Source of the DNA: Actinomycetota bacterium
GTDB lineage: Bacteria > Actinomycetota > Thermoleophilia > Solirubrobacterales > JACPNS01
Assembly (NCBI GenBank): GCA_016219715.1
Contig: JACRKX010000070.1
Span: 1-44,115, forward strand
Reading direction: 5' to 3'
Length of the DNA stretch: 44,115 nucleotides
The number at the start of each line of letters is the position of its first letter. The first letter of the stretch is position 1. Below are positions 1 through 8,963 of this stretch, piece by piece. The notes beneath the pieces were generated by a model, which worked only from the letters and a program-made list of their open reading frames with translations, had not been told where the DNA came from and did not search any database. The translations under genes and the position numbers were made by a program.

Positions 1-3000
1 TCGCGGTGTTGCCGCTACCGACGATCGAGGAGGTCGGGCACTGGTCGTAGTAGTAGTCGCCGAAGGCCGAGGTGTCGGGCGCCAGTGCTGCGCCGGTCGT
101 CGCCTGGGCGATGCGGATCGCGGCGGCGTTTGCGCCTGTCGACGAGAACTCGATCGTCAGGCCGGTGTTTTGGCCGGCGACGGGGTTCGAGACGGTCTGG
201 TTGTATGTCGGAGCGAACGTCTTGCGGTACACCGTGACCGAGGCAGTGCCGACGTTTCCTACGGCGTCGGTGCAGGACACCGTGATCGTGTTCGCGCCGA
301 CCGTGAGCGGCACGGAAGAACCGTTGGCCGGCGTACAGGTGGCGCCGGAGGGCTGGCTGTAGTTCACGGTCGTGCTCGCCGCCAGCGTCTGGGAGTTGTT
401 GACGGGTGAAGTGATCGCGAAGACCGGCGGGCCCGAATGCACTTCGAACGTGCGGCAGTCGGGAGCGCTCTGCCCGCTGCCGTTGGTGTAGTAGGCGGTC
501 ACGCAAAACGTGTGCGGTGCGTCGGACAGCGGCGGCGTGGTGTACTGGCCGCCGTAGGTCAGGTTGGCCGGGCACTCGACCGGAGCACCGCCGTCGATCG
601 TGCAGCGGAAGCCGATCACCTGCTGGATGACCTGAACGCACACCTGGCCCGGAGGGCAGTACGGCTGCTGCCAAACCTGCTGGTTCGACTGGTACGTGAA
701 GGTCGGGGTGCTGTCGTTCGTGACGCCGCCGTTGGGCGGACCGTCGGTGATGGCGACGGTGAGCGCGGGTGCGCTGATCGTGATCGTCAGCGACGCTGTG
801 GATACATTGCCGGACGGGTCCGAGCAATTCACCGTGATCGTGTTGGCTCCCGGCGTGAGCGCGATCACCGTTCCGCTGGGAGGCGTGCAGGTCACCGAAC
901 CTGAGTTGTCGCTGGCCGTGTAGGTCAACAGACACGAGTAGCTGCCGACGAGCGTGCAATTGAGTCCGCCGATCGTCGGTGCAATGTTGTCGATCCTGAT
1001 CACCGTGACTGAATCGGAGCCGGTGTTGCCCGCCGAGTCGGCACAGCTGACTGCGATCGTGTTGGAGCCGATGTTCAGCGCGACCGACGCGTTGTTGGCC
1101 GGACTACAGGTGGGCGTGCCACCCGAGTCGTCCGTTGCCGTGTAGGTCAGCGTCACGCTGCTCGCGGCCGTGCTCGAGCCGTCGGCGGGTGATGTGATGT
1201 TGACGACCGGCGGCGTGGTGTCGCTGCCGGCGCAGTCGATCGCGTCGCTGTCGGAGTCGGTGACCGCTGAACCGGTCGCCGACGGGATCATCGTGCCGAC
1301 GGAGTCGAGCGAGCCATCGCACACGTTGTCTGCCGCCGAAGCAATCTTGAAGATCTTGCCGTTGAGCGGGTAGCCGTTGTCCGACACTCGGTCGGGAGCG
1401 TCGAAGGTCAACGACAGTGTCGAGTCACCGAAGTTCGGAAGTTGCGAAGTCGTCATCTGAACCGTGTAATCGCACGGCGCCGCGTTCGGGTCACATCCCG
1501 GATCGAATTGAGTGACATCGCCGAAGACGACCAGCGAAAGTCCGTTGCTTCCCACCGGCTTGATGCCGAAGTGCGGGATAGCCGACTTCTCGATCAGATA
1601 GATCTCGCCGAGCATCGGAGCGCCCAACTGCGAGCTCGTAAATGACGCCGTGCCGACGAGCGCCTGTGGCGGGCAAGCTGTCGCATCGAAGGTCGCGGAC
1701 GCGCCGGTGCCGCTGAGTGACTCAGTAGGGCACATGTCGACTGCTGCGTCGCCGATCGCCGCTGTGTCCAGTGGCAGTGCTGCGCCGGTCTTCGCTTGAG
1801 CCCTGCTGATGGCGCTCGCGTTCGCGCCAGTCGACGAAAACTCGATCGTAAGGCCCGTATTCTCGCCGGCCACTGGGTTCGAGACGGTCTGGTTGTATGT
1901 CGGAGAGAACGTCTTGCGGTTCACCGTGACTGAATCCGAACCGGAGTTGCCCATCGAGTCGGTGCAGGTCACAGCGATCGTGTTCGCGCCGAGCGCGAGC
2001 GCGACGCTGGAGCCGCTCGTCGTGTCGCAGCTCGGCGTAGTACCGGAGTCGTCGGTCGCTGTGAAGTGCAGCGTGATTGAGGACGCGGTAGTCGAAGAAC
2101 CGTCGGCCGGCGATGTGATGTTCACCACCGGCGGGGTCACGTCGCACGCGCCGTTGTCGCTCCACTGGTTGGTCTGCGAGACGCTCGCCCCGCTCCAACC
2201 GTGGATGGTCGAGCTGACGGTGTGCATGCCGCAGGCGGTCGGGTTCTTGACCAGCGCCGCGGAGAAGTTGATGGTCGCGCTGCTCCACGGAGCCTGCGGC
2301 ATGTTCGAGGCGATCGTGCGCACGAGGTCCGCGCTTCCGTCGCCGTCGATGTCAGGCGTGAAGGCTTGGCCCTTGAGGGCCGCCTTGACGCCGTTTGATC
2401 CACGCAGCACGTAGCCGAAGAGGATGCCGTTGTTGCGGTTGATCAGGTAGACGTCGCCGGTCATCGTCGGCGGCAGGAACGGCACGGCTGCGCTGACGGT
2501 GCCGATCTTCGAGCCGGCTGGGCAGCTATCGGCGTTAACCTGCGCTTCTGTGCAGGTCGCGGGGATCGCGGCGATTGCGGGGAAGTCGAGGTTCGTGCCC
2601 TCGGGCAGGTCGACTTGGATCGCGGCGACGTGCGAGTTCTGGATGGGGGCGTCGGCCGTCGGGGTGGTGAAGGTCGCGCTGACTGCGGTCGAGGCGCCGG
2701 GCGCGGGGTTTGCCGGCACGACGTTTGCCGTCGCGCTGAAGGGGACGTTTTCGCAGCCGCTGGGGGTGAAGCTGCTGTTTCGCGTCACGACGACGTTCTT
2801 GTAGGAGGTGATCGTCGCGCGGGTGTTGGCCGCGGTGCAGCGGGTGGGGTTGAAGGCGAAGTAGGGGCCGGTCTTCGACGTGTTGGCCCGGGCATTGATG
2901 TCGACGGTGATGTCGTTGATGGTGATGTTCTTCGTCGAACCGCCGGTGGTGACCATCGTCCGCGGGATGTTGTCGACGACGAGCGTCAGGCCGTAGTCGG

Positions 3001-3553
3001 CGTCGGTGCCGCTGCGAACCGTGACCACGCCGGTCACCTCGGTCTTCAAGTAGATCTTGCGGTAGCCCGAGGGGCGCAGGATGAAGCCGACGGTTACGGC
3101 GCTGCCGGCCGTGGCCGGCGTCAGGATGTAAACCGAGCCGGCCGCGGAGGCGGTCGTGCTCCAGAGCCACGACCGCTCGCGCCACTTCACCGACATCGAG
3201 CCGATGTAGCTCGTGGAGGGGCACTTGTCGGAGCTGAACTGCGAGGTCGTGCACTTCGGATTCGCGGCCTCGGGGTTGGCAAGCAGCCCCGCCGGGAAGT
3301 CGATCGTGACCTTCTTGAGGTCGTCGCCGTCGGTGCGGTCGGCGAGCGGAGCGTCGGGGTCGACGTGGTAGTGGGTGTTCGGATGCCCGCCGGCCTGGGT
3401 GGTGGAAGGTGTGAGTGTGAAGTCGGTGATCGCGAAGGACGCGTCGGCCCGGTTGGCTGTGGTTGCCAACAGGACGAGCGCCGAACAGAACGCGATGGCG
3501 AAAGCGAGAAACGCCGCGCGGTTCACGCGCAGACAGGTACCGGAAACAGACAT
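1..3553 (-). CDS. Large secreted HYR-like repeat protein (3' end beyond window)
   Basis: The minus-strand frame is open from an ATG at 3553 to the left edge, giving at least 1184 residues with no stop. The start MSVSGTCLRVNRAAFLAF has a typical signal peptide (basic start, hydrophobic stretch, cleavage near ANRADA), so the product should be exported. An N-terminal domain of about 400 residues, of unknown function, matches that of the paralogue at 3731-7117 (shared TQAGGHP, YHVDPDA, DDLKK, SYIGSM). It is followed by HYR-like Ig-fold modules (TYTATDDSG, VSCADSAGN). A larger unit recurs with a period of 564 residues. The start is supported by a GGGGGG stretch 7 nt upstream. The role is probably cell-surface or extracellular adhesion/matrix; this is inference from the Ig-like repeats. 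No catalytic motif was recognised. The true C-terminus is not visible. Confidence 0.85.
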   Translation of the reverse strand, partial: MSVSGTCLRVNRAAFLAFAIAFCSALVLLATTANRADASFAITDFTLTPSTTQAGGHPNTHYHVDPDAPLADRTDGDDLKKVTIDFPAGLLANPEAANPKCTTSQFSSDKCPSTSYIGSMSVKWRERSWLWSTTASAAGSVYILTPATAGSAVTVGFILRPSGYRKIYLKTEVTGVVTVRSGTDADYGLTLVVDNIPRTMVTTGGSTKNITINDITVDINARANTSKTGPYFAFNPTRCTAANTRATITSYKNVVVTRNSSFTPSGCENVPFSATANVVPANPAPGASTAVSATFTTPTADAPIQNSHVAAIQVDLPEGTNLDFPAIAAIPATCTEAQVNADSCPAGSKIGTVSAAVPFLPPTMTGDVYLINRNNGILFGYVLRGSNGVKAALKGQAFTPDIDGDGSADLVRTIASNMPQAPWSSATINFSAALVKNPTACGMHTVSSTIHGWSGASVSQTNQWSDNGACDVTPPVVNITSPADGSSTTASSITLHFTATDDSGTTPSCDTTSGSSVALALGANTIAVTCTDSMGNSGSDSVTVNRKTFSPTYNQTVSNPVAGENTGLTIEFSSTGANASAISRAQAKTGAALPLDTAAIGDAAVDMCPTESLSGTGASATFDATACPPQALVGTASFTSSQLGAPMLGEIYLIEKSAIPHFGIKPVGSNGLSLVVFGDVTQFDPGCDPNAAPCDYTVQMTTSQLPNFGDSTLSLTFDAPDRVSDNGYPLNGKIFKIASAADNVCDGSLDSVGTMIPSATGSAVTDSDSDAIDCAGSDTTPPVVNITSPADGSSTAASSVTLTYTATDDSGGTPTCSPANNASVALNIGSNTIAVSCADSAGNTGSDSVTVIRIDNIAPTIGGLNCTLVGSYSCLLTYTASDNSGSVTCTPPSGTVIALTPGANTITVNCSDPSGNVSTASLTITISAPALTVAITDGPPNGGVTNDSTPTFTYQSNQQVWQQPYCPPGQVCVQVIQQVIGFRCTIDGGAPVECPANLTYGGQYTTPPLSDAPHTFCVTAYYTNGSGQSAPDCRTFEVHSGPPVFAITSPVNNSQTLAASTTVNYSQPSGATCTPANGSSVPLTVGANTITVSCTDAVGNVGTASVTVYRKTFAPTYNQTVSNPVAGQNTGLTIEFSSTGANAAAIRIAQATTGAALAPDTSAFGDYYYDQCPTSSIVGSGNTA
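78..242 (-). repeat. Internal long-period repeat, copy 2
   Basis: Coding repeat inside the leftmost gene. It matches 1770-1934 at a constant offset of 1692 bp (564 codons), with most bases identical and substitutions scattered. The encoded segment contains RKTFAPTYNQTVSNPVAG, then GLTIEFSSTGANA and TGAAL. The in-frame period shows that the protein grew by duplication of a large unit. Confidence 0.85.
1770..1934 (-). repeat. Internal long-period repeat, copy 1
   Basis: First copy of the in-frame repeat described at 78-242. The encoded segment contains RKTFSPTYNQTVSNPVAG and GLTIEFSSTGANA. It lies directly after an HYR-like module, as does the second copy. Confidence 0.85.
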
Positions 3554-3575
3554 CTTCAACCCCCCGTGGTTGACG

Positions 3576-3587
3576 CGGCGTCCAGCC
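3576..3587 (-). promoter_or_regulatory. Leader motif GGCTGGACGCCG
   Basis: This 12-nt sequence in the 5' leader of the 1-3553 gene, 22 nt upstream of its ATG, is repeated exactly in the leader of the paralogue (7139-7150, 21 nt upstream), although most of the two leaders differ. In both genes it is followed after 9-10 nt by the G-rich ribosome binding stretch. It can form only a short stem (CGGC/GCCG around TGGAC), so a protein-binding site is as likely as an RNA structure. Confidence 0.5.
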
Positions 3588-3634
3588 GAGATAACGATTA
3601 AGTCACGTCCATCCTTGGGTGACCAATGAGGGGT

Positions 3635-3663
3635 ACTGTACCCGATGAACCAAAAAAATTCAA
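3635..3663 (-). promoter_or_regulatory. Sigma70-like promoter of the leftmost repeat-protein gene
   Basis: On the minus strand: TTGAAT (3663-3658), a 17-bp spacer, then TACAGT (3640-3635), immediately followed by ACCCC. The paralogue has the same arrangement (TTGACA, 17 bp, TAACGT, ACCCC at 7230-7202), which supports the call. The predicted leader is about 75 nt. Confidence 0.6.
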
Positions 3664-3673
3664 GACAATATTC

Positions 3674-3712
3674 CCTGCGGCGGCGGACCGGGCACGAACC
3701 CGCCGCCGCAGG
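3674..3712 (-). terminator. Probable intrinsic terminator after the 3731-7117 gene
   Basis: A perfect 13-bp inverted repeat (CCTGCGGCGGCGG and its complement) with a 13-nt loop starts 19 nt past the stop codon. On the minus strand it is followed, after about 14 nt, by a run of seven T (3658-3652). The gap before the T run is longer than ideal, and this run overlaps the promoter of the next gene. Confidence 0.6.
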
Positions 3713-3730
3713 AAGCGGTTCTTAGCTCGG

Positions 3731-6700
3731 CTATACGCGCGTAACCGTGACCACCGCGGTCGACGAGCCAAAGGCGTTGGTGCAGGTCAGCGAAATGGTG
3801 TTCGCGCCGAGAGCAAGCGGAATATCGGTTCCGATCGGGATTGCGACACGGGTGCCGTCGAACAGGCACGTCGTGCCGGCCGGGACCGTCGAAGCGCCGT
3901 TTACGACGAAGGTGACGCTTATCGAGCTGGCGCTCGTCACCGTGCCGTTGGCGGGCGAGGTGATGACAAGCGTGGGCGGAGGATTCCAGTTCACGGTAAC
4001 CGACGATGAACCCGCGCCGAAGGCGTTCGTGCAGACGACCGTGATCGTTGTGAATCCGACGCCGATAGCGACTGTGTTGCTCGTCGCGCTGGTCGACGCC
4101 ACGCCGTTGACCGTGCAAGTCGTGCCCGCGGGAATCGACGCCACGCCGTTGACCGTGTAAGAGACGTTTATCGACGCGTTTGCCGAACTGGAGCTGTTGG
4201 CAGGCGACACGATCGCGACCGTCGGTGCCACATCGCGGTAGACCGTGATAGTCGCCGTCGGGGCCGTGCCGAAGGCGTTGGTGCACATAACCGTAATCGC
4301 GTTGGCACCTGCAACCAGCGGTACCGAGTTGGTGGCCGGAGTCGACGAACTCACCCCGTTCACGGTGCAGACGACGCCTGACGGAAGAGTCGAAGATCCG
4401 TTGACCGTGTACGCCACGTTGATCGATGCCGCCGTGGTGTGGGTGCCGTTCGCCGGCGACACGATCGTCGGCATTGGCCAGCCCTCCCCGCGGTTCACGG
4501 TGATGGATTTGGAGCCCGTGCCGAACGAGTTGGAGCAGGCGACGGTGATTGAGTTGGTGCCGAGAACGAGAGCCACGGGATTGACCGACGCGCTCGTCGT
4601 GGGCGTTCCGTTGATCGCGCAAGTGGTGCCCGCCGGAATCGCGGACGAGCCGTTGACGGTGAAGGCGACGTTGATCGAGCTCGCCGTGGTGGTCGAATTG
4701 TTCGCCGGCGAGGTGATCGTCACTGCGGGCACACCCCCCGGATTGACCATCACGACTGACGGTTCGGACACGCCGAACGCGTTCGTGCACGAGACGAAGA
4801 TGGTGGTCGAGCCGGAGCCGAGGGTGACGGTGTTCGTAGTGGTGCTGACCGACGCGACGCCGTTCACCGTGCAGGTCGTACCGGCCGGAATCGTCGTGCC
4901 GCCGTTGACCGTGTACGTGACGTTCACGGTAGGCCCGGAGATCTGCGAACCCGTTGTCGGTGAAGTGATCTGCACCACCGGGACGGCTCCGCGATTGACG
5001 TTGACGGTCTTCGAATCCGATCCGAACGAGTTCGAACAGGTCACGGAGATGGAATTCGATCCGATCACGAGCGCGACTGGGTTGGTCGTCGCGCTCGTCG
5101 AAGCGGACCCGCCGACCGTGCAGGTCGTACCGGCGGGAATCGTTGTCGCCCCGTCGACTGTGTAGGCGACGTTTATGGAGCCGGCGACGGTGTTCGTGTT
5201 GTTGGCCGGCGCGGTGATCGACACCGTGGGAACGGCAAACTCGATGAAGATCGTGAGGCTTGCCGAGCCCGCGTTTCCGGCCAGGTCGTAGCACGTGATC
5301 GTGATCGCGTTGGAACCGGGTTGGAGCGCGATCACCGACCCGCTCGGCGGCGAGCAGGTGGGCGCCAGTCCGGAATTGTCGGTCGCCGAGTACGTCAGCG
5401 TGCAGCTGGCGCTGTTCGGCAGATTCAGAGCGCATTGCGGATTGACGATCACCGGCGCGGTGTTGTCTCGGAAGACATCGACGCCTCGATACGTCGAGTT
5501 TCCGGCGGCGTCTTGGCAGGAAACGCTGATCACGTTCCAGCCGGCGGTGACGTGGACCGTCGATCCAGACGGGATCGTGCAGCTCGGCGCCACACCCGAG
5601 TCGTCAGTCGCCGTATAGATCAGCGCGACGGCCGGCGCGGCGGTGTGCGTGTCGTCCACTGGCGCGGTGATCGTCACTTCCGGCGGGGTGACGTCGATGA
5701 CCGGGCAACTCAGCGTGCCCCACGACGAGCTGCGGGTCGCAACGGCGCCGCTCCAGCCGGCTATGCGTGTTGTGACCGACGGATTCGACGGGCACGATGT
5801 GGGATTCTTGATCAGCGCCGATGTGAACTCGATCGTCGCGCTGCTCCATGGGACCTGCGGCATGTTGCCGGCCGTGGCGCGCACGCGGTCGGCCACACCG
5901 TCGCCGTCGATGTCGACGGCCGCCACCTGGCCCTTGAGCATCGCCTTCACGCCGTTGGCTCCGCGCAGCACGTAGCCGTAGACGATCGAGCTGCTGCGGA
6001 CCATCAGGTAGACGTCGCCGGTCTTCGCCGGCGGAAGGAAGGGCACGTTCGCGCTGACGTTCCCGATCTTCGATCCCGGCGGACATGCGTCGAGGTTCAG
6101 TTCGGCGTCGCTACAAAGCTCGGGGATGGCGCCGATCGCCGGAAAGTCGAGTCCGGTTCCGAGCGGCAGATCGACTTGGATCGACTGCACGTGCGAGTTC
6201 TGAATCGTCGCGTCAGCGGTCGGAACCGTGAACGTTGCCGAGACGCCGGTTGACTGACCAGCGACGAGGCTGACCGGCGTGACCGACGCCGTTGGGTTGA
6301 ACGGCACGCTGCCGCAGCCCGTGGGCAGGAACGCGCTGTTCTTGACGACCGTGACGCCGCCGTATGACGTGATTGTCGCGCGGGAGTTGGCGTTGGTGCA
6401 GCGTGTGGGGTTGAATGTGAAGTACTTGCCGTTCTGGGAAGTGCCGGTGCGCGCGTTGATGTCGGCGGCGATGTCGGAGACGGTGATGTTCTTGACGGAG
6501 CCGCTGGTGGAGGTGATCGTGCGCGGGATGTTGTCGATCGTGATCGTCAGGCCGTAGTCGGCGTCGACGCCGGATCGAACCGTGACCACGCCGGTGACCT
6601 CGGTCTTCAGAAAGACCTTGCGCCAGCCGGTCGGCGGCCGTATGACGAATCCAACCGTCGCCGCGCTACCCGGCGAGGTTGCGGAGAGGACGTACACCGA

Positions 6701-7117
6701 TCCGGGTGCGGCCTTGATCACGCCGCCGGCCTCGCGCCATTTGACGACCATCGAGCCGATGTAGGAGCCGGCCGGACAGGTGTCGCCGTTGAATTGAGCG
6801 TCTGTGCACTTGGGACTTGCCGCCTCGGGGTTGCCGAGCAGTCCGGCGGCGTAATCGATGACGATCTTCTTCAGGTCGTCGCCGCCGGTCGAGTCGGCGT
6901 TCGCCGCGTCCGGATCGACGTGGTAGTGAAGCTTCGGATGACCGCCGGCCTGCTTGGTCGACGGTGTGACCTTGAAGTCGAGAACGTTGTAAGCAGCCGA
7001 TGCGCCTGAAGCGGCGATCAGCAGTGCCGCGCAGATCGCCACCAACGAGATCGAGATGGACAAAGCGTTGCGGCGCGAGCGCGAAGCGCGCGCGGCTGAC
7101 ATTTCACGAAACGACAT
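3731..7117 (-). CDS. Large secreted repeat protein with six C-terminal Ig-like modules
   Basis: Complete paralogue of the leftmost gene (1128 residues). An ATG at 7192 is in frame, but the ATG at 7117 is preferred: it has GGGGGAG at the right spacing and is followed at once by a signal peptide (MSFREMSAARASRSRRNAL, then a hydrophobic stretch, cleavage near GASAAY). Layout: N-terminal domain shared with the paralogue (about 430 residues), two HYR-like modules (TATDDSG, QDAAGN; SATDNSG, YDLAGN), then six modules of 83-85 residues. Each module has two conserved cysteines (AGTTCTVNG and TCTNAFG), probably forming a disulfide outside the cell. Likely a surface or matrix protein; no enzyme motif or sortase signal was seen. 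Its own promoter and terminator make it monocistronic. Confidence 0.88.
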   Translation of the reverse strand: MSFREMSAARASRSRRNALSISISLVAICAALLIAASGASAAYNVLDFKVTPSTKQAGGHPKLHYHVDPDAANADSTGGDDLKKIVIDYAAGLLGNPEAASPKCTDAQFNGDTCPAGSYIGSMVVKWREAGGVIKAAPGSVYVLSATSPGSAATVGFVIRPPTGWRKVFLKTEVTGVVTVRSGVDADYGLTITIDNIPRTITSTSGSVKNITVSDIAADINARTGTSQNGKYFTFNPTRCTNANSRATITSYGGVTVVKNSAFLPTGCGSVPFNPTASVTPVSLVAGQSTGVSATFTVPTADATIQNSHVQSIQVDLPLGTGLDFPAIGAIPELCSDAELNLDACPPGSKIGNVSANVPFLPPAKTGDVYLMVRSSSIVYGYVLRGANGVKAMLKGQVAAVDIDGDGVADRVRATAGNMPQVPWSSATIEFTSALIKNPTSCPSNPSVTTRIAGWSGAVATRSSSWGTLSCPVIDVTPPEVTITAPVDDTHTAAPAVALIYTATDDSGVAPSCTIPSGSTVHVTAGWNVISVSCQDAAGNSTYRGVDVFRDNTAPVIVNPQCALNLPNSASCTLTYSATDNSGLAPTCSPPSGSVIALQPGSNAITITCYDLAGNAGSASLTIFIEFAVPTVSITAPANNTNTVAGSINVAYTVDGATTIPAGTTCTVGGSASTSATTNPVALVIGSNSISVTCSNSFGSDSKTVNVNRGAVPVVQITSPTTGSQISGPTVNVTYTVNGGTTIPAGTTCTVNGVASVSTTTNTVTLGSGSTTIFVSCTNAFGVSEPSVVMVNPGGVPAVTITSPANNSTTTASSINVAFTVNGSSAIPAGTTCAINGTPTTSASVNPVALVLGTNSITVACSNSFGTGSKSITVNRGEGWPMPTIVSPANGTHTTAASINVAYTVNGSSTLPSGVVCTVNGVSSSTPATNSVPLVAGANAITVMCTNAFGTAPTATITVYRDVAPTVAIVSPANSSSSANASINVSYTVNGVASIPAGTTCTVNGVASTSATSNTVAIGVGFTTITVVCTNAFGAGSSSVTVNWNPPPTLVITSPANGTVTSASSISVTFVVNGASTVPAGTTCLFDGTRVAIPIGTDIPLALGANTISLTCTNAFGSSTAVVTVTRV
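3734..5236 (-). repeat. Six tandem 83-85 residue Ig-like coding modules
   Basis: The C-terminal 501 residues divide into six units, each starting with a variant of P-V-ITSPAN and ending in V-VNRG, VYRD or similar. The core of each is INVAYTVNG, IPAGTTCTVNG, NSITVTCTNAFG. Units diverge at the protein level and more so at the DNA level, so the array is old rather than a recent expansion. There are no insertions between units. Confidence 0.9.
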
Positions 7118-7138
7118 AGGAACTCCCCCACAGAGCTT

Positions 7139-7150
7139 CGGCGTCCAGCC
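7139..7150 (-). promoter_or_regulatory. Leader motif GGCTGGACGCCG (second copy)
   Basis: Identical to 3576-3587 and at nearly the same distance from the start codon (21 nt before the ATG at 7117). It is the longest exact match between the two leaders, so it is a candidate shared control element for the two paralogues. Confidence 0.5.
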
Positions 7151-7201
7151 ATATAAATGCTTGGCCCGCTTGTTCCGTTCAGCGGGTTGCAATGTTGGGG
7201 T

Positions 7202-7230
7202 ACGTTATCGAGTCACGATTCGGTTGTCAA
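7202..7230 (-). promoter_or_regulatory. Sigma70-like promoter of the 3731-7117 gene
   Basis: On the minus strand: a consensus -35 TTGACA (7230-7225), a 17-bp spacer and TAACGT (7207-7202), followed by ACCCC. The predicted leader is about 78 nt. The first and last positions of the -10 fit the consensus. Confidence 0.7.
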
Positions 7231-7305
7231 CTCAAGGTTGGGCTGAGCGTCGAGCTGGTTGAGCTCTTGCGTGTGAGCGGCCGGTTGGCGCGGCCGTAGA
7301 AATCG

Positions 7306-8868
7306 TTAAAGCGGAATGTTCCCGTGCTTACGCCGCGGCCGCGCGACCTTCTTGTTCTGCAGCATCTCGAGCGCGCGGATCAACTTCGGTCGCGTCTCGT
7401 GCGGCACGATCACGTCGTCGATGTAGCCACGCTCGGCGGCGCTGTAGGGGTTGGCGAAGCGTGCCTTGTAGTCATCCATAAGTTTCTGGCGGCGCTCTTC
7501 GGGCGTGGGGCTGGACGCGATGTCCTTGCGGTAGATGATGTTGACCGCCCCTTCGGGGCCCATCACGGCGACTTCGGCCGTGGGCCAGGCGAAGTTGAAG
7601 TCGATGCCGAGGTGCTTCGAGCCCATGACGTCGTAGGCGCCGCCGTAGGCCTTGCGCGTGATCACGGTGATCTTCGGCACGGTGGCCTCGGTGATCGCGT
7701 AGAGCAGCTTGGCGCCGTGGCGGATGATGCCGCCCCACTCCTGCGCCGTGCCGGGCAGGAAGCCGGGCACGTCGGTGAAGGTGATGATCGGGATGTTGAA
7801 CGCGTCGCAGGTGCGCACGAAGCGGGCGCCCTTGGCGGAGGCGTCGATGTCGAGCACGCCGGCCATCTGGTTGGGCTGGTTGCCCATGATGCCGACGGGG
7901 ATGCCGTTGAGGTGACTGAAGCCGACGATGATGTTCTTCGCCCAGTGCTCGTGCACCTCAAAGAAGTCCTCGTCGTCGACGATGCGCTTGACGACCTCGC
8001 GCATGTCGTAGGGCTTGTTCGGGTTGTCGGGGACGATCGTGTCGAGCGACAGGTCCATGCGCTCGGGGTCGTCGGCCGACTGCACGCGCGGCGGCAGTTC
8101 GAGGTTGTTCTGCGGCAGGAAGCCCATCAGGTAGCGGACGTCTTCGAGGCACTCCTCTTCGGAGTTCGAAGCGAAGTGCGCAACGCCCGACTTGGTGTTG
8201 TGCGTCATCGCGCCGCCGAGGTCTTCGAAGGTCGGCTCCTCGCCGGTGACGGTCTTGATCACGTCGGGGCCGGTGATGAACATGTGGCTGGTCTCTTTGA
8301 CCATGAAGATGAAATCGGTCATCGCCGGCGAGTAGACGGCGCCGCCGGCGCACGGGCCCATGATCACGCTGATCTGCGGGATCACGCCGCTGCTCTGGAC
8401 GTTGCGGGCGAAGACGTCGCCGTAGCTGGCCAGCGAGACCACGCCTTCCTGAATGCGCGCTCCGCCAGAGTCGTTGATGCCGATCACGGGGCAGCCGATG
8501 CGCTCGGCCAGGTCCATGATCTTGCACATCTTCTCGCTCATGACCTCGCCGAGCGAGCCGCCGAAGACGGTGAAGTCCTGACTGAAGACGCAGACCGGGC
8601 GGCCGTCGATCAGTCCGTGGCCGGTGACCACGGCGTCGCCCCACGGACGGTTCTTCTCCATCGAGAAGTCGTAGGTGCGGTGGCGCACGAAGGTGTCGAC
8701 CTCCTGGAAGCTGCCGGGATCGAGCAGCTTGTGCACGCGCTCGCGTGCGGTCAGCTTGCCCTTGGCGTGCTGCTTCTCGGTGGCGGCCTCGTCGTGGTGG
8801 GCCGCGGCGCGCAGCTCTTCGAGCTGCTCGACCTTCTCTTCGTATGTCTCAGGGACCTTTTGGCGCAT
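7306..8868 (-). CDS. pccB: Propionyl-CoA carboxylase beta subunit (carboxyltransferase)
   Basis: The 520-residue product has the usual length and full-length pattern of acyl-CoA carboxylase beta subunits: an N-terminal start ([16 protein letters not shown]), the first crotonase-like half with the oxyanion site GGARIQEGV and [13 protein letters not shown], and the second half with [23 protein letters not shown] and [19 protein letters not shown]. It moves carboxyl from biotin to propionyl-CoA (possibly also acetyl-CoA), giving methylmalonyl-CoA in the cytoplasm. A methylmalonyl-CoA mutase subunit 3 kb away supports propionyl-CoA as substrate. The biotin-carrying alpha subunit is not in the window. 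The ATG at 8868 has no strong ribosome binding site. It is divergent from the channel gene. Confidence 0.93.
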   Translation of the reverse strand: MRQKVPETYEEKVEQLEELRAAAHHDEAATEKQHAKGKLTARERVHKLLDPGSFQEVDTFVRHRTYDFSMEKNRPWGDAVVTGHGLIDGRPVCVFSQDFTVFGGSLGEVMSEKMCKIMDLAERIGCPVIGINDSGGARIQEGVVSLASYGDVFARNVQSSGVIPQISVIMGPCAGGAVYSPAMTDFIFMVKETSHMFITGPDVIKTVTGEEPTFEDLGGAMTHNTKSGVAHFASNSEEECLEDVRYLMGFLPQNNLELPPRVQSADDPERMDLSLDTIVPDNPNKPYDMREVVKRIVDDEDFFEVHEHWAKNIIVGFSHLNGIPVGIMGNQPNQMAGVLDIDASAKGARFVRTCDAFNIPIITFTDVPGFLPGTAQEWGGIIRHGAKLLYAITEATVPKITVITRKAYGGAYDVMGSKHLGIDFNFAWPTAEVAVMGPEGAVNIIYRKDIASSPTPEERRQKLMDDYKARFANPYSAAERGYIDDVIVPHETRPKLIRALEMLQNKKVARPRRKHGNIPL

Positions 8869-8880
8869 TAGTCACAGAAA

Positions 8881-8899
8881 GGCCGGCGTCGTGCCGGCC
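8881..8899. promoter_or_regulatory. Inverted repeat between pccB and the channel gene
   Basis: Perfect 7-bp arms GGCCGGC and GCCGGCC around GTCGT, in the short divergent region just upstream of pccB and 65 bp before the channel start. The position suits an operator more than a terminator. The sequence is simple and GC-rich, so it could be chance. Confidence 0.3.
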
Positions 8900-8963
8900 G
8901 GTGCAGAATGATATGCGGTCGCGATCGGATGGTTACACCGCGGGCGTGGGTATCTTGCGCGCC

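Noticed and set aside
3734-5236. Regular repeats resembling a CRISPR-like array
   Set aside because: The period is about 250 bp, units diverge in DNA but are conserved in protein, and there are no spacers; this is a coding repeat.
7324-8871. Long open frame of 515 codons opposite pccB
   Set aside because: It is the antisense image of a strongly conserved gene; its residues (Val/Asp/Gly/His-rich) fit the GC-driven shadow pattern and no family.
8881-8899. Intrinsic terminator next to pccB
   Set aside because: It lies upstream of both divergent genes, where no transcript ends, and has no T run.
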